From contig JAIUCV010000001.1 of assembly GCA_026724425.1 (NCBI GenBank), positions 8,166,556 to 8,230,555 of the forward strand: a stretch of 64,000 nucleotides of DNA, written 5' to 3'. Positions 47,401 to 60,159 of the stretch are shown piece after piece. The translations under genes and the position numbers were made by a program. The notes below the pieces were generated by a model. It saw only the letters and a list, made by a program, of their open reading frames with translations, had not been told where the DNA came from and did no database searches. The DNA comes from Erythrophleum ivorense (Eukaryota > Streptophyta > Magnoliopsida > Fabales > Fabaceae). Within the stretch, counting starts at the first letter, position 1; every line of letters starts with the position of its first letter.

Positions 47401-50400
47401 AACAATCAGAGTGTAATGTATATAATAATCATAATAAGAGCAAATCTTTTCTACCTTATTTTTTAGTTCAATGATTTTTTTAACTTTTTCATCAACCTGG
47501 CGCCTTTCAGCTGCGACCATAGCCTCTCTTTGTTCAGCATTTGAGTAGAAAAAACCAGCATTTATTTCACTGAGAGGAAAAGGTTCTAACATCATTATTC
47601 TGACAGATTATATCCAAAAGACATAACATGCTCACAAAGGTCTGACACAATGTGAAATATTTTACAATGGATACAATATAGATTAAACTGATTTACATAT
47701 AACCACTGAAAACCACTGAACTAAGTTTCCCTTTTAGGGAATCAATGCTTATTTTTTCATGTTGACCAAGTTTTCTGTATGAAGTAAATATAATAAACAG
47801 ATTTGAAGGATAGTAGGCCCATTTGGGATTACTGTAGATTTTTGCTTATTTTGAAACTGCTTGTTTTCAAATAGAGTTTCATAAAAAGAAAGCAGTTTGT
47901 GTTTGCCAAAATCACTTGATAAGCACTTTTATCAATATTATTGTTTTTGGCAAAATCTTTCAACTAAAAAGTGGTTTTTATTTACAAATTACTAAAAAGG
48001 GAATGTATAGATTTGACTTTGCAATTAATATTATTTGAATGAATAAATAATTTTAAATATATATTATGGTTAATTTTAATTAAGTTTCTAGTTTTTATTT
48101 AAATTTAAGATAAAGAAAATAAAATCACAATAAATATACAAAACATTTTAATACAAATAAATATATAAAATTAAAATAAATATATCAAAATACATCATTT
48201 ACTAAATATTGAAAATTCACCTAAAAGGACAATAACTATACCTGAGGAGGAGTGAAAATGAAAAGACGTTGGGTTAAAAAAAGGTTGGGGATAATTATAA
48301 TAATTAACGATTTTGAGTCAACGTATCTTTGATTTAAAATAATAATAACTTTCTGCCTCTACTTCGAAGAAGAAGCTCCAGTTCCCTGCTTCCTTCTCGT
48401 TGGAGAAAAATTGTTTTCGCTACCACTCAAAAGCAGCTTATTTTGTCCAAAACTTTGGCCAAACACCTCAAGAAACCAAAATAAGTTCTTCTTTGAAAAA
48501 TAAGCAACAGCTTCTCACAAAAAAGCATGGCCAAACAGGCAATAACTTAAATGGGCAAACATTCAGTGAAAGTACTCATTGTACTATATAACATATTGCT
48601 TCTACAGATGAGAACTGAGACACCATGCAGTCACCAAAATCAGACAAGATGACTAAAGCTAGCAACAAGTGTCACTGTCAACCACCAGCAACAAGACACT
48701 ATTTGATAATTAATTGTTCTCCTTGATTGTAATGAACCAGTTAAAAATAAATTAGTATATCCAGCATTAATTTCCACATTATCCAGCATTATAATTTCCA
48801 CACAGGCTTGTCTGTGTCCACAGATGAAAATTTATGACAGGGTCTTGCTACATATTGTTATATGTTTGACCATTTACATTCTTCAATTTTTATTCAAACA
48901 AAGCATTATAACATTAAAGATAATAAAGAGATAACAAGGGCTGGTGGAAAATATCACAACAACAACTGGGAGTGAAATTAATATAGAATATAATTATTAC
49001 TAGTCTAATATATAATTGCATGAATGGGGTGGAACCCAAATAAGGATTGTCTTTCATATAACGGTAGAGATAAAAGGCATGAGAGAACGCGCGAAGAGAA
49101 CCAATCGACTGTCATTTTAACTAGACCATGTCTATAATTTGTATATGCGCAATAGAAAAATTGGAAGAAGAGATAGACACATCATCTTGATTACACTATA
49201 TACCTTTTATCATACTCCAAGGACACATTGCATGTTAATATATAGCAATTCTCTACACGCCGCTTCATATCAGGGTGCCTAGAACCATGATCAAGGACAA
49301 GACCCTCAACCTAGAAAAAACCATGAGTGAACTGAATAATAACAAGATTAAGAGTATTTAATGTATGCAACAAATAAACCTAATACATGAATGCAACATA
49401 ATTATAATCCAACTAAAGGTAAGGGAAGGGGACAGTGTTCATGTGAAGTAATACCAGTTGAAGTGAAGAGAAAATTTACGGTATATACTACATAGGAAGT
49501 GGGAAAAAGAGAGTGAAATTGAGGATTTTTGTTTTTTGGGGGGAAAGCTAAGTGGGATACAAAAAATAAAATTCAGAACAAGGAAGCAAAAAATTAAAGG
49601 AAAAATAAGGTTAAACAGGAGGCAGTGCCGCCCGGTCCCTCACTCTCTCTGCATATCTAAGAGAGACAATCCCATAAAAGATCCTTGAGCCAAACACCAC
49701 AAAGAAGCTGCAAACAAAATCCTTGTCCATAGGTCATCTAGAGACAATAAAACACCCACCAAAATATGAGCATTCTGCTCTAACTATCCATTCCAAATTA
49801 CTGCATAAACCACACATGCCAAAAAGTTCTTCTGTCTTTTGTACAGCCAAAACCTTTGAACTATACAAGGATAGAGGAGGAACTACTCTGAATCCCACAG
49901 GCAAAACACACTTCTCAAAAATTCCAAACAATTTATTCCACATGAAAACAGCCACTCGACAATGGTAAAATGAGCTCCAGTTTCTGTACTACGCATGCAC
50001 ATAAAAAACAAGGGAGACAAAGCTGTGTTAGGTCTTTGAATTTGCAATATGTCGTTTGTGTTGAGTACTGCACCCAGATAAGAGATTCAACTTTTGGAGT
50101 AGCTTTAGATTTCCAAATTGGTTTTTCAAGAAGGAAGATATCTCCACTAGGAGAAGAGATAAGGAAAAGAAAGTAAGATCTAACAAGAACATACACCAGA
50201 ATAATCTAAATTCCAAAATCTCCTTTTTTTCCCCTTTAATCCAACAAACTCTCCCATCCATACACATTGAAATTCTAACATTGTCAAGAAGTGGCAAAAG
50301 AGTTTCTATTTCAGTAATCAAAGGCTTTTACTTTTCACTTGATTGGTAGAGAAGGCAGAAAACAAGATAATATAATTATTATTATCCTTAGCCTCATAGG

Positions 50401-53400
50401 AGTGAAAGTATAATTACCAATCATCATATCATTCTTACTGATAATATGTCTCAGCCAAGAATAAAGGTAAACTAGTAAAAACATATACTTGTCTTGTTTG
50501 GACTTTTTGTTCCTACTCTGTATTTATTACCAAGAACTTTCACTCCTTATTTTCTCATACCTCTTGTTTTCATCCGTATAAGCACTGCCTAACAATATAG
50601 GAAACATCAGTGGAACCGCCATTGACAGTACAGGTCCCATGCACTTCCATGAGTACTAGATTTTTTTAATCTGTGTCATGATGAAGAGACGATTATGTCC
50701 AACATATAAACATTTTCCAACAGCAAAGATTGAGATGGCACCAAGGCCAGAAGTTGATGTATGTCAGGCTTAGAAGTTGCATGCATGCAGCAAATGTTGT
50801 TTCTCTACATTCCAAAGTGATAAGCAACCACTAATGTGTTTGAAGTACAGATGGGATTTGTATTAGAATGGCTCCCCAACTAGGCAAACATGATTCTAGC
50901 TGCCTGATCACTTAACTAAACATACTAAATCATGCTAGGAGTCCAGGCATGGTTAAATTTATTTAATAATAAAGAAGGAGACCACCAAAATAGACTGGCA
51001 ATCTGGAAAACTTATAACCAATAAGCAAAAAGGAAAACCCAGTCAGCAAATGAGTGAGTATGCATAACATACCAAGCGTGTGTCTACATCAAACTTGTGT
51101 CTCATGTGCATAATCTCCACCATAAATAAATCAATCACTTCCTCAGGCCTCCGGATGCATAAAACCTATAATCCAGAAAGCAAAATTAATTAAACACCAA
51201 ATTGTAATTTGTCAAAGGTACAACACAAACAATTTCAACTTATTCAATTGGACAAAAGCAATTAAAAAAAAAAGGTTTCATTTTCGCAAGACTCTTAAAT
51301 AGATGTCAACATCTCCAAGCATACTCACCGCATTAACAACTATATCAGTCAATTGATCCGCTAGTGCCTCATATAACTGTAAAAATGAAGAAAATTAGAA
51401 AAGTAAAAAGAATATCAAGCTTACTAAATTGTATGTTCAGCACCTATTTGTTCATTCTGTCAATAATACTAAAGTATGATCAATTTTTCATTAAAACAAA
51501 CTAAAACAAAATAAGATACCTTTGTCCTAAGGGTTGTTCTTGCCACCATCTTGAGGATCTCTTTGTCAGGCTCATCACCCATCACAACAGGAGTCTTAAA
51601 CTTTTCAAGGAATTGTAGTGTTGCTCTTTTTGCAATCTCAAAACCATCAACCAAGACGCGTGGATGCATACCTGGAATAATCATATATCTCATGCATATA
51701 AGTTGCGAAGCCATAGCAAACATGGAATCAAAATGTTCATTATCTATTTTGAGAATTGAAAAATTCTAGCGGTTATTCCCATCCTACAGTGGAGCTGGGG
51801 AAGGAAAACAACCATGAAAGCCAGACTAATTATCAAATGTCTTTTCAATGACAGGTTTTCATTTGTTGATATCTTCCTGAGTCATAATATGGGATATTTG
51901 GCTATCCAGCAGTCAGCACAAAAAATTTGAGTTATGAGGCACTTTTCAATACTGTTTTACCTAAAACTTCTAGGAAACCCTAGCCCGCAACATGAAGTTC
52001 AAATTCTACAAGAACCCTGAAGATTTATGGCAATACAGTAGATAAAGCACTCCAAAGATACAAGACATGTCTTACCTGAAAAACAGCAACAGACACATAG
52101 TGGGGTGGGGTGCAACTGCTAGAGGTGCACGGATACACAAACTTGAGAGAGAAAAGATTGAACTAGAATTCTAGATCATAACTTAAATACTTCTTTGCCA
52201 CTCAGCACTCAGAATATAAGAAAATGATTTAACTTAAATACTTCTTTGCCACTCAGCAGTCAAAATATAAGAAAATGATCACTAACCTTCATCTATGTAA
52301 CGCTCAGATTGTTTCATAAGTTCACCAATAAAGATCACAGTAGAAGTCGTGCCATCTCCACTTATGTCATCTTGGGCAACAGCTGTCCTAGCAATCATAA
52401 TTGCCGTTGGGTTTTGGATTTGCTGTAGTCATGAATGAAGAAAAACAAATATTATAGAGGATTAAAAATTTAGCAATATGTAACAACTTTAGATGTGGCA
52501 ACTTTCACCATGCTTGGTAGAGGTCAAAACAGAGAGGAAAATAGGGTGAATTTAGTTCTTGCATTTCTCACTTCCCAATAAATTTCCCGCAAGAAGGGCT
52601 ATCCTCACTCATTCTAAATCTATAAAGTACGTTCATGTCAAGCACTTGAATTAGACACAACGCAACATTTTAAATTATACATAAACACATTAAATTTTGT
52701 TGTTTGTCCTTGTTCATGTTGGTATCCATGTTGTATCATATGTTTGTTTCAGTATCCATGCTTCCTAGTTCCCAATGTTTAGACCCATACCAACAAAGGT
52801 TGTCCTGTCCTCAAAAAAATACCATCATACCAATAGATATAGAATATTTGGGAAAATCCTAAAAGCTTGAGCATACAACTGCACACCACATTAGTGGATT
52901 TCATATTTATTGAGAATCAATTAGAAGACCAATATCAAACCGTAAGGAATAGCTCATATGAAAAGTTGTATACAAAATATCATAAAATGTCCTCTATTCA
53001 GATATTCAAAGCCAACACTTCCTAAAACTCCATTTGCTTCAACAACAACCAAAAAAGGGGGAGAGGGGGAGACAATCACAAATATTTCAATAGATATCGA
53101 TGCACATTACTATAAGAGCCACATATTATGTCTTGTAAGGCCAACACTTATTCATCTGAAGCTCCAACACCAAAAACAAGTAATTGCATTTATAAATTAA
53201 TTTCAGATGCACTCGGGAAGGGGTGGGTGAGCATAAACAAACACTAAAAACAGAGCAATATAGTGCACTATCCTCGTCATGGAATATCGAAACAGTAAGA
53301 GATCAATGGGTAATAACTGAATTCCCAGAAAACAGAAAATGAACTGACCATCTCTTTCAAGAGAGTGTTCCCATCTTTAGTGAGTTTAATATCCCCAGCT

Positions 53401-53639
53401 CCACCAACCAACCTGATTCAAGAAAGACAATGCAATAATGCGAGCTAGAACAAGTAAAGGGGAAGCGTCAGATATAAGGAAAAGAAAGGGAAATCGTGGC
53501 GGTACATTTTGATGGTGCCCTTGGGACCGAGGTTGGTCTTGAGGACATCCTGCAAACCCTTGGCGGCATTGATGTTCATGTGCAAAGCCGCCGATTTGTT
53601 GAGCACTTCAGCATTAGGGTTCAGCACCCGCAGGGACAT
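44483..53639 (-). CDS. CCT6: T-complex protein 1 zeta subunit (CCT6)
   Basis: Fifteen exons on the minus strand: 53506-53639, 53349-53412, 52287-52422, 51520-51671, 51329-51376, 51073-51165, 49204-49310, 47455-47569, 47227-47313, 46850-47054, 46049-46143, 45253-45321, 45060-45167, 44842-44960, 44483-44558. The total of 1608 nt gives 535 aa, the standard CCT6 length. It is one of eight subunits of the cytosolic TRiC/CCT ring that folds actin, tubulin and other clients with ATP. Visible hallmarks: N-terminal MSLRVLNPNAEVLNKSAALH, NLGPKGTIKM, LTKDGNTLLKEM, the ATP-site GDGTTST (from residue 88), GGEAVNSVDDL and the GAGAFEVAARQ motif. C-terminus is VIRAGRNMRKPN. A telo-box (53721-53728) precedes the start. 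Introns hold MITEs and a LINE scrap. Confidence 0.95.
46242..46792. mobile_element. MITE-like element in CCT6 intron 10
   Basis: About 550 bp with imperfect inverted ends: AGTGTTTTAAAACCTGAATTG, and the complement of AGTTTTGAAAACCAGACTGG. A tRNA-like stretch inside it (TTGGAGCAGTGGC near 46497, AAAGTTCAAATCCTACT near 46540) may be an inserted SINE head. Confidence 0.65.
47814..48543. mobile_element. MITE in CCT6 intron 7
   Basis: About 730 bp. Left end TAGGCCCATTTGGGATTAC, right end the complement of TTGCCTGTTTGGCCATGC. Subterminal TTTTTGCTTATTTTG (left) is mirrored by TTGCTTATTTTTCAAAG (complement of the right). Non-coding. Confidence 0.65.
49610..50330 (-). mobile_element. LINE (L1-type) ORF2 C-terminal remnant in CCT6 intron 6
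   Basis: Minus-strand frames carry the plant L1 reverse transcriptase zinc-binding signature (PIWKSKATPKVESLIW near 50090-50140) and a downstream WNKLFGIFEKCVLPVG-like segment in a second frame (49734-49955). It is frameshifted and truncated. It has the same type and the same orientation relative to the host gene as the remnant in RCC1 intron 9. Confidence 0.65.
52179..52279. repeat. 50-bp tandem duplication beside a CCT6 splice donor
   Basis: TAACTTAAATACTTCTTTGCC begins at 52179 and again at 52229. Both units end in AATATAAGAAAATGAT. The array finishes about 8 nt from the exon 3 donor (exon ends at 52287) on the intron side. Confidence 0.9.
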
Positions 53640-54890
53640 GTTTCCAGCAAAGGCGAACACACACGCACAGAGAAATGGGTAGAGAGAGAGAAACCGTCTA
53701 CAGAGCGAAACGACGGAAATAAACCCTAACGAAGCTGAGAACGAAGAGAAAAGAAGTTTTAGAGGCTCCTAGTTTTTCAACAAAAATACTTTGCGTTTAT
53801 GCACAAATAAAAAATTCTTCTTGTCGCTTGCGGAATGAAAGTATTCAGGAAAAATTATAACCGAGGATTAGAGGCTATAAAATTTATAATAAAAAATTTT
53901 AAAAATTAAAATTATTATTAAGTATTGTCATTATTATTTAATTTTAAAAGATTTTATTATCAAAAAAATTTACTATTGGATAAAAAAATTAATACTTTTT
54001 TACATTCGATAATAAATTTTTTAAAATTGATAATAAAATTTTTTAAAATTTGATAATAATAATAATAATTCTTAAAATAATTTTAATTTTTAAAATCTTA
54101 AACTAATGTTGAGACGAAACAGTCCGGGCAAGTTTTTTTTAAAATATTCACTCTTAATTGTCTATATGTTTGGTATCACACTAAACATGAAAAAGGAAGA
54201 TAAATCAATTATATTTTATATCTAATAACAAAAAATATGATAAAAAGAGAATCAATCGTAAAAAAATTAATTTAATATTATAGTGTAAAAAGAAAAAAAA
54301 AATTTGGAGCCGCAAATTAGAATAGTATATAATGTCCTTATGATATAAGTTGCAGCAAACTTTTATTAAGATAGCTAAGTAAAGCAAATTCTTTATTAAT
54401 TAAAAGCAAAAGTCATATTTAATAAATAAACAAGTACTTAAATTCTATTCAAGTGATACATTATATTTTTAATTTTTTTAAATGTTTTGATTTATATATT
54501 TTTAAATTAAATAATTTTTAGATATTACTTTTAATTATTATATAATATTTTTTAGTTTTTTTTAACAAGAGGAACCCTAAAGTTAAGAAAAGAAAATTAT
54601 AATTTTATTACTTTTTAATTAATTGTTTTGTAATCTGAAAAATAAATAAATAATTAATACTACTTTTACAAAATTAATTATAAAAATAATTAACAGTAAT
54701 TATATTTTAAAAAAACTATTTGATATTAAAATTAACAAATTATATAAATGGTAATTAATTAAAAAAGAAAACATCAACTACTTTTAATTATTATATAATA
54801 AATGCCAATTTAGGACTACCACCATTCTGATTTTCTAGTCATTGTTATTTATCTTATTATATTTTGTTATCTTAGTTTATTTTGTTATAT
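53640..54890. other. CCT6 upstream region and AT-rich flank
   Basis: The first 120 bp hold the CCT6 5' leader and a telo-box (AAACCCTA, 53721-53728). The remaining DNA is low-complexity AT-rich sequence with no gene, leading up to the pararetroviral insertion. Confidence 0.55.
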
Positions 54891-54901
54891 TTTGTTATAA
54901 T

Positions 54902-54913
54902 TGGTATAAGAGC
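54902..54913 (+). other. tRNA-Met-like primer-binding site
   Basis: TGGTATAAGAGC differs by one base from TGGTATCAGAGC, the usual plant initiator tRNA-Met complementary site of caulimovirids and many LTR retroelements. It marks the conventional start of the linearised genome, some 225 bp before the first coding remnant. Confidence 0.75.
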
Positions 54914-55137
54914 CTTTGATCTTTCTAAATTGAGAAAGTTATATTGTCATTATATTCTCTTATCAAAATCTAATTTCTTTTATTCTGGTGGAAACGTTGG
55001 TAAGTCTGCTAGGCGGAACCTAATAATATATGTAAGTCTATTGGAGTAGCTTGGTGTTTTCGTTAAACTAGGATAAGAGAAGAAAGAATATAATAGAGAA
55101 GACAAAGGCAATATAATGAGTTAATTTTAAAAAAAAA

Positions 55138-56400
55138 ATGTTAGATTTAGATAGTGAAAGTAACAGCTATAAAAGCTTAAGTCAAAGAAATTACAGTTTA
55201 GCTAGTAATAAAGGAGAAAGTAGTATTACTATAGGAGAAATAGAGATAAAAGAAATAGAAAATGAATAGATATTAAATGAATGAGAGATAACCATAAAAA
55301 TTTAATAAAAACAGTTAACAAATTGGAGTATACCAACATTTAAGAAAGAGGAAATTTATAAAAAAAAAAAATCAGTTTTAATTTTTTATAAGAAACTTAT
55401 AATATAGAAAGAGAAATGGAAATAACTAATAGTAAACATTTTATTTCTATGATTACCAGAGATATTATAGGAAAAAGTGGAATTGGATACATTTAGGAAT
55501 AATTCAAGTAGCGGTTAAATCCTATTTCAAATTAAATTTAAATAAACCTATCTATCATGCTTAAGAGATAAGAGATAGATAGAAATTTTTTATGAATCAA
55601 TAGTAGGAATGATACAGTCAAATTTACATGTCAAACCAATCTACTTTGACTGCTTTTTACGAATTATGTAATAAAATTAACAAATGTTAATACTCGAAAT
55701 GAATTAGTAATGGAAATAGGATATGATGATTTTTAGGAAAAAGGAACTACTTCTATACTTATTCAGTATAGGATGACTTTTAAACTTATAAAAATCCATC
55801 AGAATTTTAAAGCTTTAAAGGAATCCTCTACAAGACAAACCATACTTATAGAAATAGGAGACCCTTCTAAAACTACAGTTTTAGTACCAAAGTTATTAAA
55901 ATACAATGAAGTACAGTTCCCTACTAACTAGGATTTTTCTAAGTTAACATCCCCAGCACCTTTACAAGAAATAAAATTAAAGAGTATAGTAAGAACTCCA
56001 AATAAAGATATATCTTATAAAATGTTAAAGAGATCAATGTCAAATCTTAGAACAACAAATAGATAGTCAACGTTATATGAAGTTAAAAGTTCTATAGATA
56101 ATTCTAATATAAATTATAGATTAAGAGAAGTCAATTTTGAGCCAAATATTCCACAGCCTATCTATGAACAAGAGACTACTAATAATTTAGAAACTCAGTC
56201 AGAAATTAAAAGAAAATTTCAACCTACAAAATACCAATCAATCAAATCTCAATAGCTTAGAGTAATTAGAAACGATATTTATCAGATAAACAAAGATTTA
56301 TTAAGAAAAGAGTTTATGTTAAAAATACATAAGACTAAAAGAGAATAGTTTTCTGAAATTTCTCTAAAGAAGATCAGGTAAAAATTAGAAAATAATGGTA
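55138..56400 (+). pseudogene. pararetroviral movement-protein region, broken
   Basis: The reading frame opens at ATG 55138 and stops at TAG about 55267. Remnants in several frames to about 56000 have the 30K-superfamily pattern of caulimovirid movement proteins: a conserved stretch around 55480-55600 and a beta-rich core to about 55900. In-frame TAGs are at about 55734 and 55929. Such proteins enlarge plasmodesmata for cell-to-cell spread. Not functional here. Confidence 0.65.
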
Positions 56401-57079
56401 TAGAGAAATGGAGAACCTTAAAACAAACATATATTTCTTTACATGGTTAAAGATGTATACTTATAATAATAAAATTCTTTAATCTATTTGTAGAAAATCA
56501 CCCTTCAGTCAATGTAACAAAAGCTATAATAGAAAATTGGAAATATAGAAATAACATAAGTGTTACAGTTATACATATACCTTTAGAAGAAGTAATAATA
56601 AAGATAGGAGAAGATGGAATTATAGGGTCACCATTAAAAATTCCTAATAGTCAAGATACTAAAGGAATAAGAAATATATAACAACAAAATAATTATTCAA
56701 ATCAAATACTTTACACTATTAGTCAACAATTAAATAGAGTAGAGAACCAAATAGAAGATATAGAAGAACAAATGAGCCCCTTAACAAACAAAAAAAACTT
56801 AGACCCTCAAAAACCCATATTTAGGTACGAAGCCATACCTATAGAAGAAGTAAAGAAAATAACTTTAGGAAAATAGAAAGTTAGGGATAAGAAGACTAAA
56901 GAAACAGATGAAATATTAAAGAACATAAATGATAAATTACAATAGTTAAACATAGAAAAAAAGTAAAGCAAGAATTAATGCTGTAACCAAGTTAGAACAA
57001 TAGTTCCAAGATACAAAGGAAATAACCTTAAACAAAATTAAAAGAAATTACAACAAAAAACTATTATCCAAAACCTACT

Positions 57080-58238
57080 GTCCCAAATTTATAGTTTGAA
57101 GGAAGAAGAGATATAGCCACATCATTTTATGATGGCAAGGCTATCTACGAATGGAATTTAGATGGATACAATGAATATGAAATAATGAATATAGTTCAAG
57201 AAATGATGATTGCAGTAGCTACCTATAGAACAAATGACAATAACGATAATAATATTTTTGATATATTAATCCAAGGGTTTACTGAAAGTCTAAAAGGATG
57301 GTGAGAAAATATCCTTACTGAAGAAGAAAGGAAAGAAAAAAAAATCATCAAGTAAAACAAGAAGAAATATATTTAGATAATATTGCACAATTAGTATATG
57401 TGATAATAAAATCATTTGTAGGAGAACTTACGGGTATACAGGAAAGATATTTAGAAGAGTTAATGAATTTAAGATGTCCAACCTTAACCGATTTTAGATA
57501 TACAAAGATAATTTATTCCAAAAGTTTTTCAAAGATAAGATGAAAATTCAGATTTTTGGAAAGAAATATTTATATCCAGATTACCAAAACTTTTTGCAAA
57601 AAAAAATTAAAGATAAAATTAGGCAAAAATAAGGAGGTTCAATAAAATATAATCATATGACTTATGGATATATCATAAATGTTGTAAATACAATAGGACT
57701 AAGATTGTGTAATGAAATGAAAATGTAAAGGAAGATGTATTTAGACAAAAAACAAGAAAAGTTAAAATTAGAAAATTTTTGTAAACAATATGGATTTGAG
57801 AAAATCAAAACTCCTTCACGAAGAAAGAAAAATAAAATAACTTATAGATATAAACCCACATACAAGAAAAACAAGAAGAAGTACAGTCAGAATAATAAAC
57901 CATACAAATATAGTAAAAAATCTAAAAGTAATTATAGAAAAGATAAAAAAGAAATAGTTTGTTATAAATGTGGTCAATTTGGTCATTATGCTAACAAATG
58001 CAAAACAGAAAAGAAAATCAAGGCATTAAAAGTAAGTGAAGAAAATAAACAAAATCTTCTAAGAGCGTTGATAAATAAAGATTTTACTTCAAAATTAGAA
58101 AATAGTAGCTCTTCTAATAATAAAAAAAATCATATTTATCAAATTCAGAAAGAATTAGAAATAGAAACTTCAGAATCAAAATCAGAATGCCTAAGTACAG
58201 ATATATGTGGATGTGAATCTTGTATAAAAAATTATTAA
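57080..58238 (+). pseudogene. pararetroviral coat-protein region with zinc knuckle, broken
   Basis: Coat-like sequence from about 57120 (an IYEWN/EYEI-type stretch, then a GFTESLKGW-type stretch) is interrupted near 57300-57730. The last part is open from 57735 to 58238 (167 codons): a strongly lysine/arginine-rich segment followed by the Cx2Cx4Hx4C knuckle CYKCGQFGHYANKC at about 57960-58001. The knuckle binds nucleic acid in capsid proteins of this family. The acidic/cysteine-containing tail ends at a TAA. Confidence 0.8.
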
Positions 58239-58693
58239 AGAAAATAAAGTAAATGTAATATCTAAAAATATATTCAATTCTTAATCAATATAATAGATAA
58301 AATATATTATGAAGATATTAAAAGGCAATATTCATTAAAAAAAAGGATATTTTAGATCAGGATGAGGGGTAAAGAGAATGACCTTCTCCCATAACTATGA
58401 AAGAAATAGTAAGTAAGTTTGATGAAAAGCCACAACCTATATGAATCAAGGAATTATAGCAAGAAATAAAAAATTTTAAAGAAGAAATATGATAATGAAA
58501 GGAAAAAGCAACATATAAAGATTTGGAAATATTAGAAATAAGGACTTTGTTAGAAGAAAAAGAAAAAACTCAAATTGAAGAAGAAAATGATAATGAAAAA
58601 AAAGATAATAATGAAAAAATAGCAAAAGAAATAAGCCAAGAAAAATTCTTAAAGAAAATTGCTAAAATGACATATCAAAAGTGGCATTGTTAA

Positions 58694-58930
58694 ATGAATT
58701 TGGTAATAAACAATGAATATAGACAAAATTTAGTATTATTAATTGATTTTGGAGCAAATTCAAACTGCATTCAAGAAGATTTAATACCTACTAAATATTA
58801 TGAAAAAATATTAGAAAGTTTGTCTATAGCCAATAATTCAAAATTAAAAATACAGTATAAATTATCCAGTGCCCATATTTGCAATAAAGGAATATGTTTT
58901 TAAAATATTTTTCTATTAGTAAGAGACCTT
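58694..58930 (+). pseudogene. pararetroviral aspartic protease region, altered active site
   Basis: A 69-codon open stretch resembles retropepsin: hydrophobic residues leading to the catalytic Asp at 58745-58747, followed by F-G-A where the family normally has T/S-G-A/S. The Thr/Ser next to the catalytic Asp is thus replaced by Phe, and the frame closes at 58901-58903. Further protease-like sequence continues to about 58970 past the stop. Confidence 0.65.
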
Positions 58931-59219
58931 AATAAACCAATTATATTAGGAACACCCTTTTTACAGTAATTAATACCTTTCAAAGTAATCCCTGTAGGAA
59001 TAATTACTAAGGTTGCAGGAAAAGAAATTTGTTTTGAATGGACAATACCCCTTCTAACTAAAGAAATAAAAATGTTAAAGGAAGATTTAATTTATAAGAT
59101 AAATAGAATTAAGAAAAACAAAATCAAATAAATTTTCTTCAAAAAGAAATATAATATAAAAAAATATAGGAACAGATATAAAATTCAAACATAATAAAGG
59201 GAATTGAACAATTAGAAGA

Positions 59220-60142
59220 AAAATTTAAGAAAAATATTTGTGCAGACCATCCGAATGCTTTTTGGGATAAGAAAAAGTATGTAGTTGAATTACCTTAAGA
59301 AAAAAATTTTAATGAGAAAAATATTTTTACAAAAACTAGATCAATACAGATGAATGAAGAATTGTTAGAATATTGCAAAAAAGAAATACATCAATTATTA
59401 GATAAGAGGTTGATAAGGCCAAGCAAATCTCTTTGGAGTTGCTCCACATTTTATGTACAAAATTATGCAAAAATAGAAAGAGGAACCTCTCGTTTAGTAA
59501 TAAATTATAAACCTTTTAATAAAGTTTTAAAATAGATTAGGTATCCTATTCCAAATAAGAAAGATCTTATAAGAAGACTTTCTCATGTAGCTATATTTTT
59601 TAAATTTGATATGAAATTAAGATATTATTAAATATAGATAGCGGAAAAAGACAGATATAAAACAACTTTTGTAGTTCCTTTTGGACATATGATTGGAATG
59701 TTATGCTCTTTGGTCTTAAAAATGTCCCTTCTGAATATCAACAGATAATGAATGATATATTTAATTCTTACAGTAAATTCACTACAGTTTATATATATAT
59801 ATATATGATGTTTTGGTATTTTCTAATTCAATTTAACAACACTTTCAACATCTTCAAGAATTATACGATATAATTAAAAGAAATAGACTTGTAGTTTCTG
59901 TAGCCAAAATGAAACTTTTTCATGTTAAAGTAAAATTTTTAGGAATGGAAATCCATAGGGGAACAGTCACCCCCACCAGTAGAGTCATAGAATTCAATAA
60001 CAAGTTTTCAGATGAAATTAAAGATAATAATCAATTACAGAGATTTTTAAGATATTTAAATTATGTGTATGACTTTATGCCTAATCTTAAGATAAAATTG
60101 AGGCCTTTATTTAGACGTTTACAAAAAAAAGGCCCAGAATAA
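59220..60142 (+). pseudogene. pararetroviral reverse transcriptase region, broken
   Basis: The fingers/palm start is readable at 59350-59535 (RLVINYKPFNKVLK type motif), closed by TAG at 59533. Downstream, the palm is frameshifted near 59690. At about 59790-59815 the catalytic Y-x-D-D position is replaced by a run of TA repeats that shifts the frame. The thumb/connection region is open at 59909-60142 (KVKFLGMEIHRGTVTP type motif). Not functional. Confidence 0.85.
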
Positions 60143-60159
60143 ACAAAAGAAATGACCAA

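Noticed and set aside
57735..58238. host zinc-knuckle (CCHC) RNA-binding gene
   Set aside because: Basic region plus knuckle sits exactly between coat-like and protease/RT remnants of the pararetrovirus, so a viral origin explains it better.
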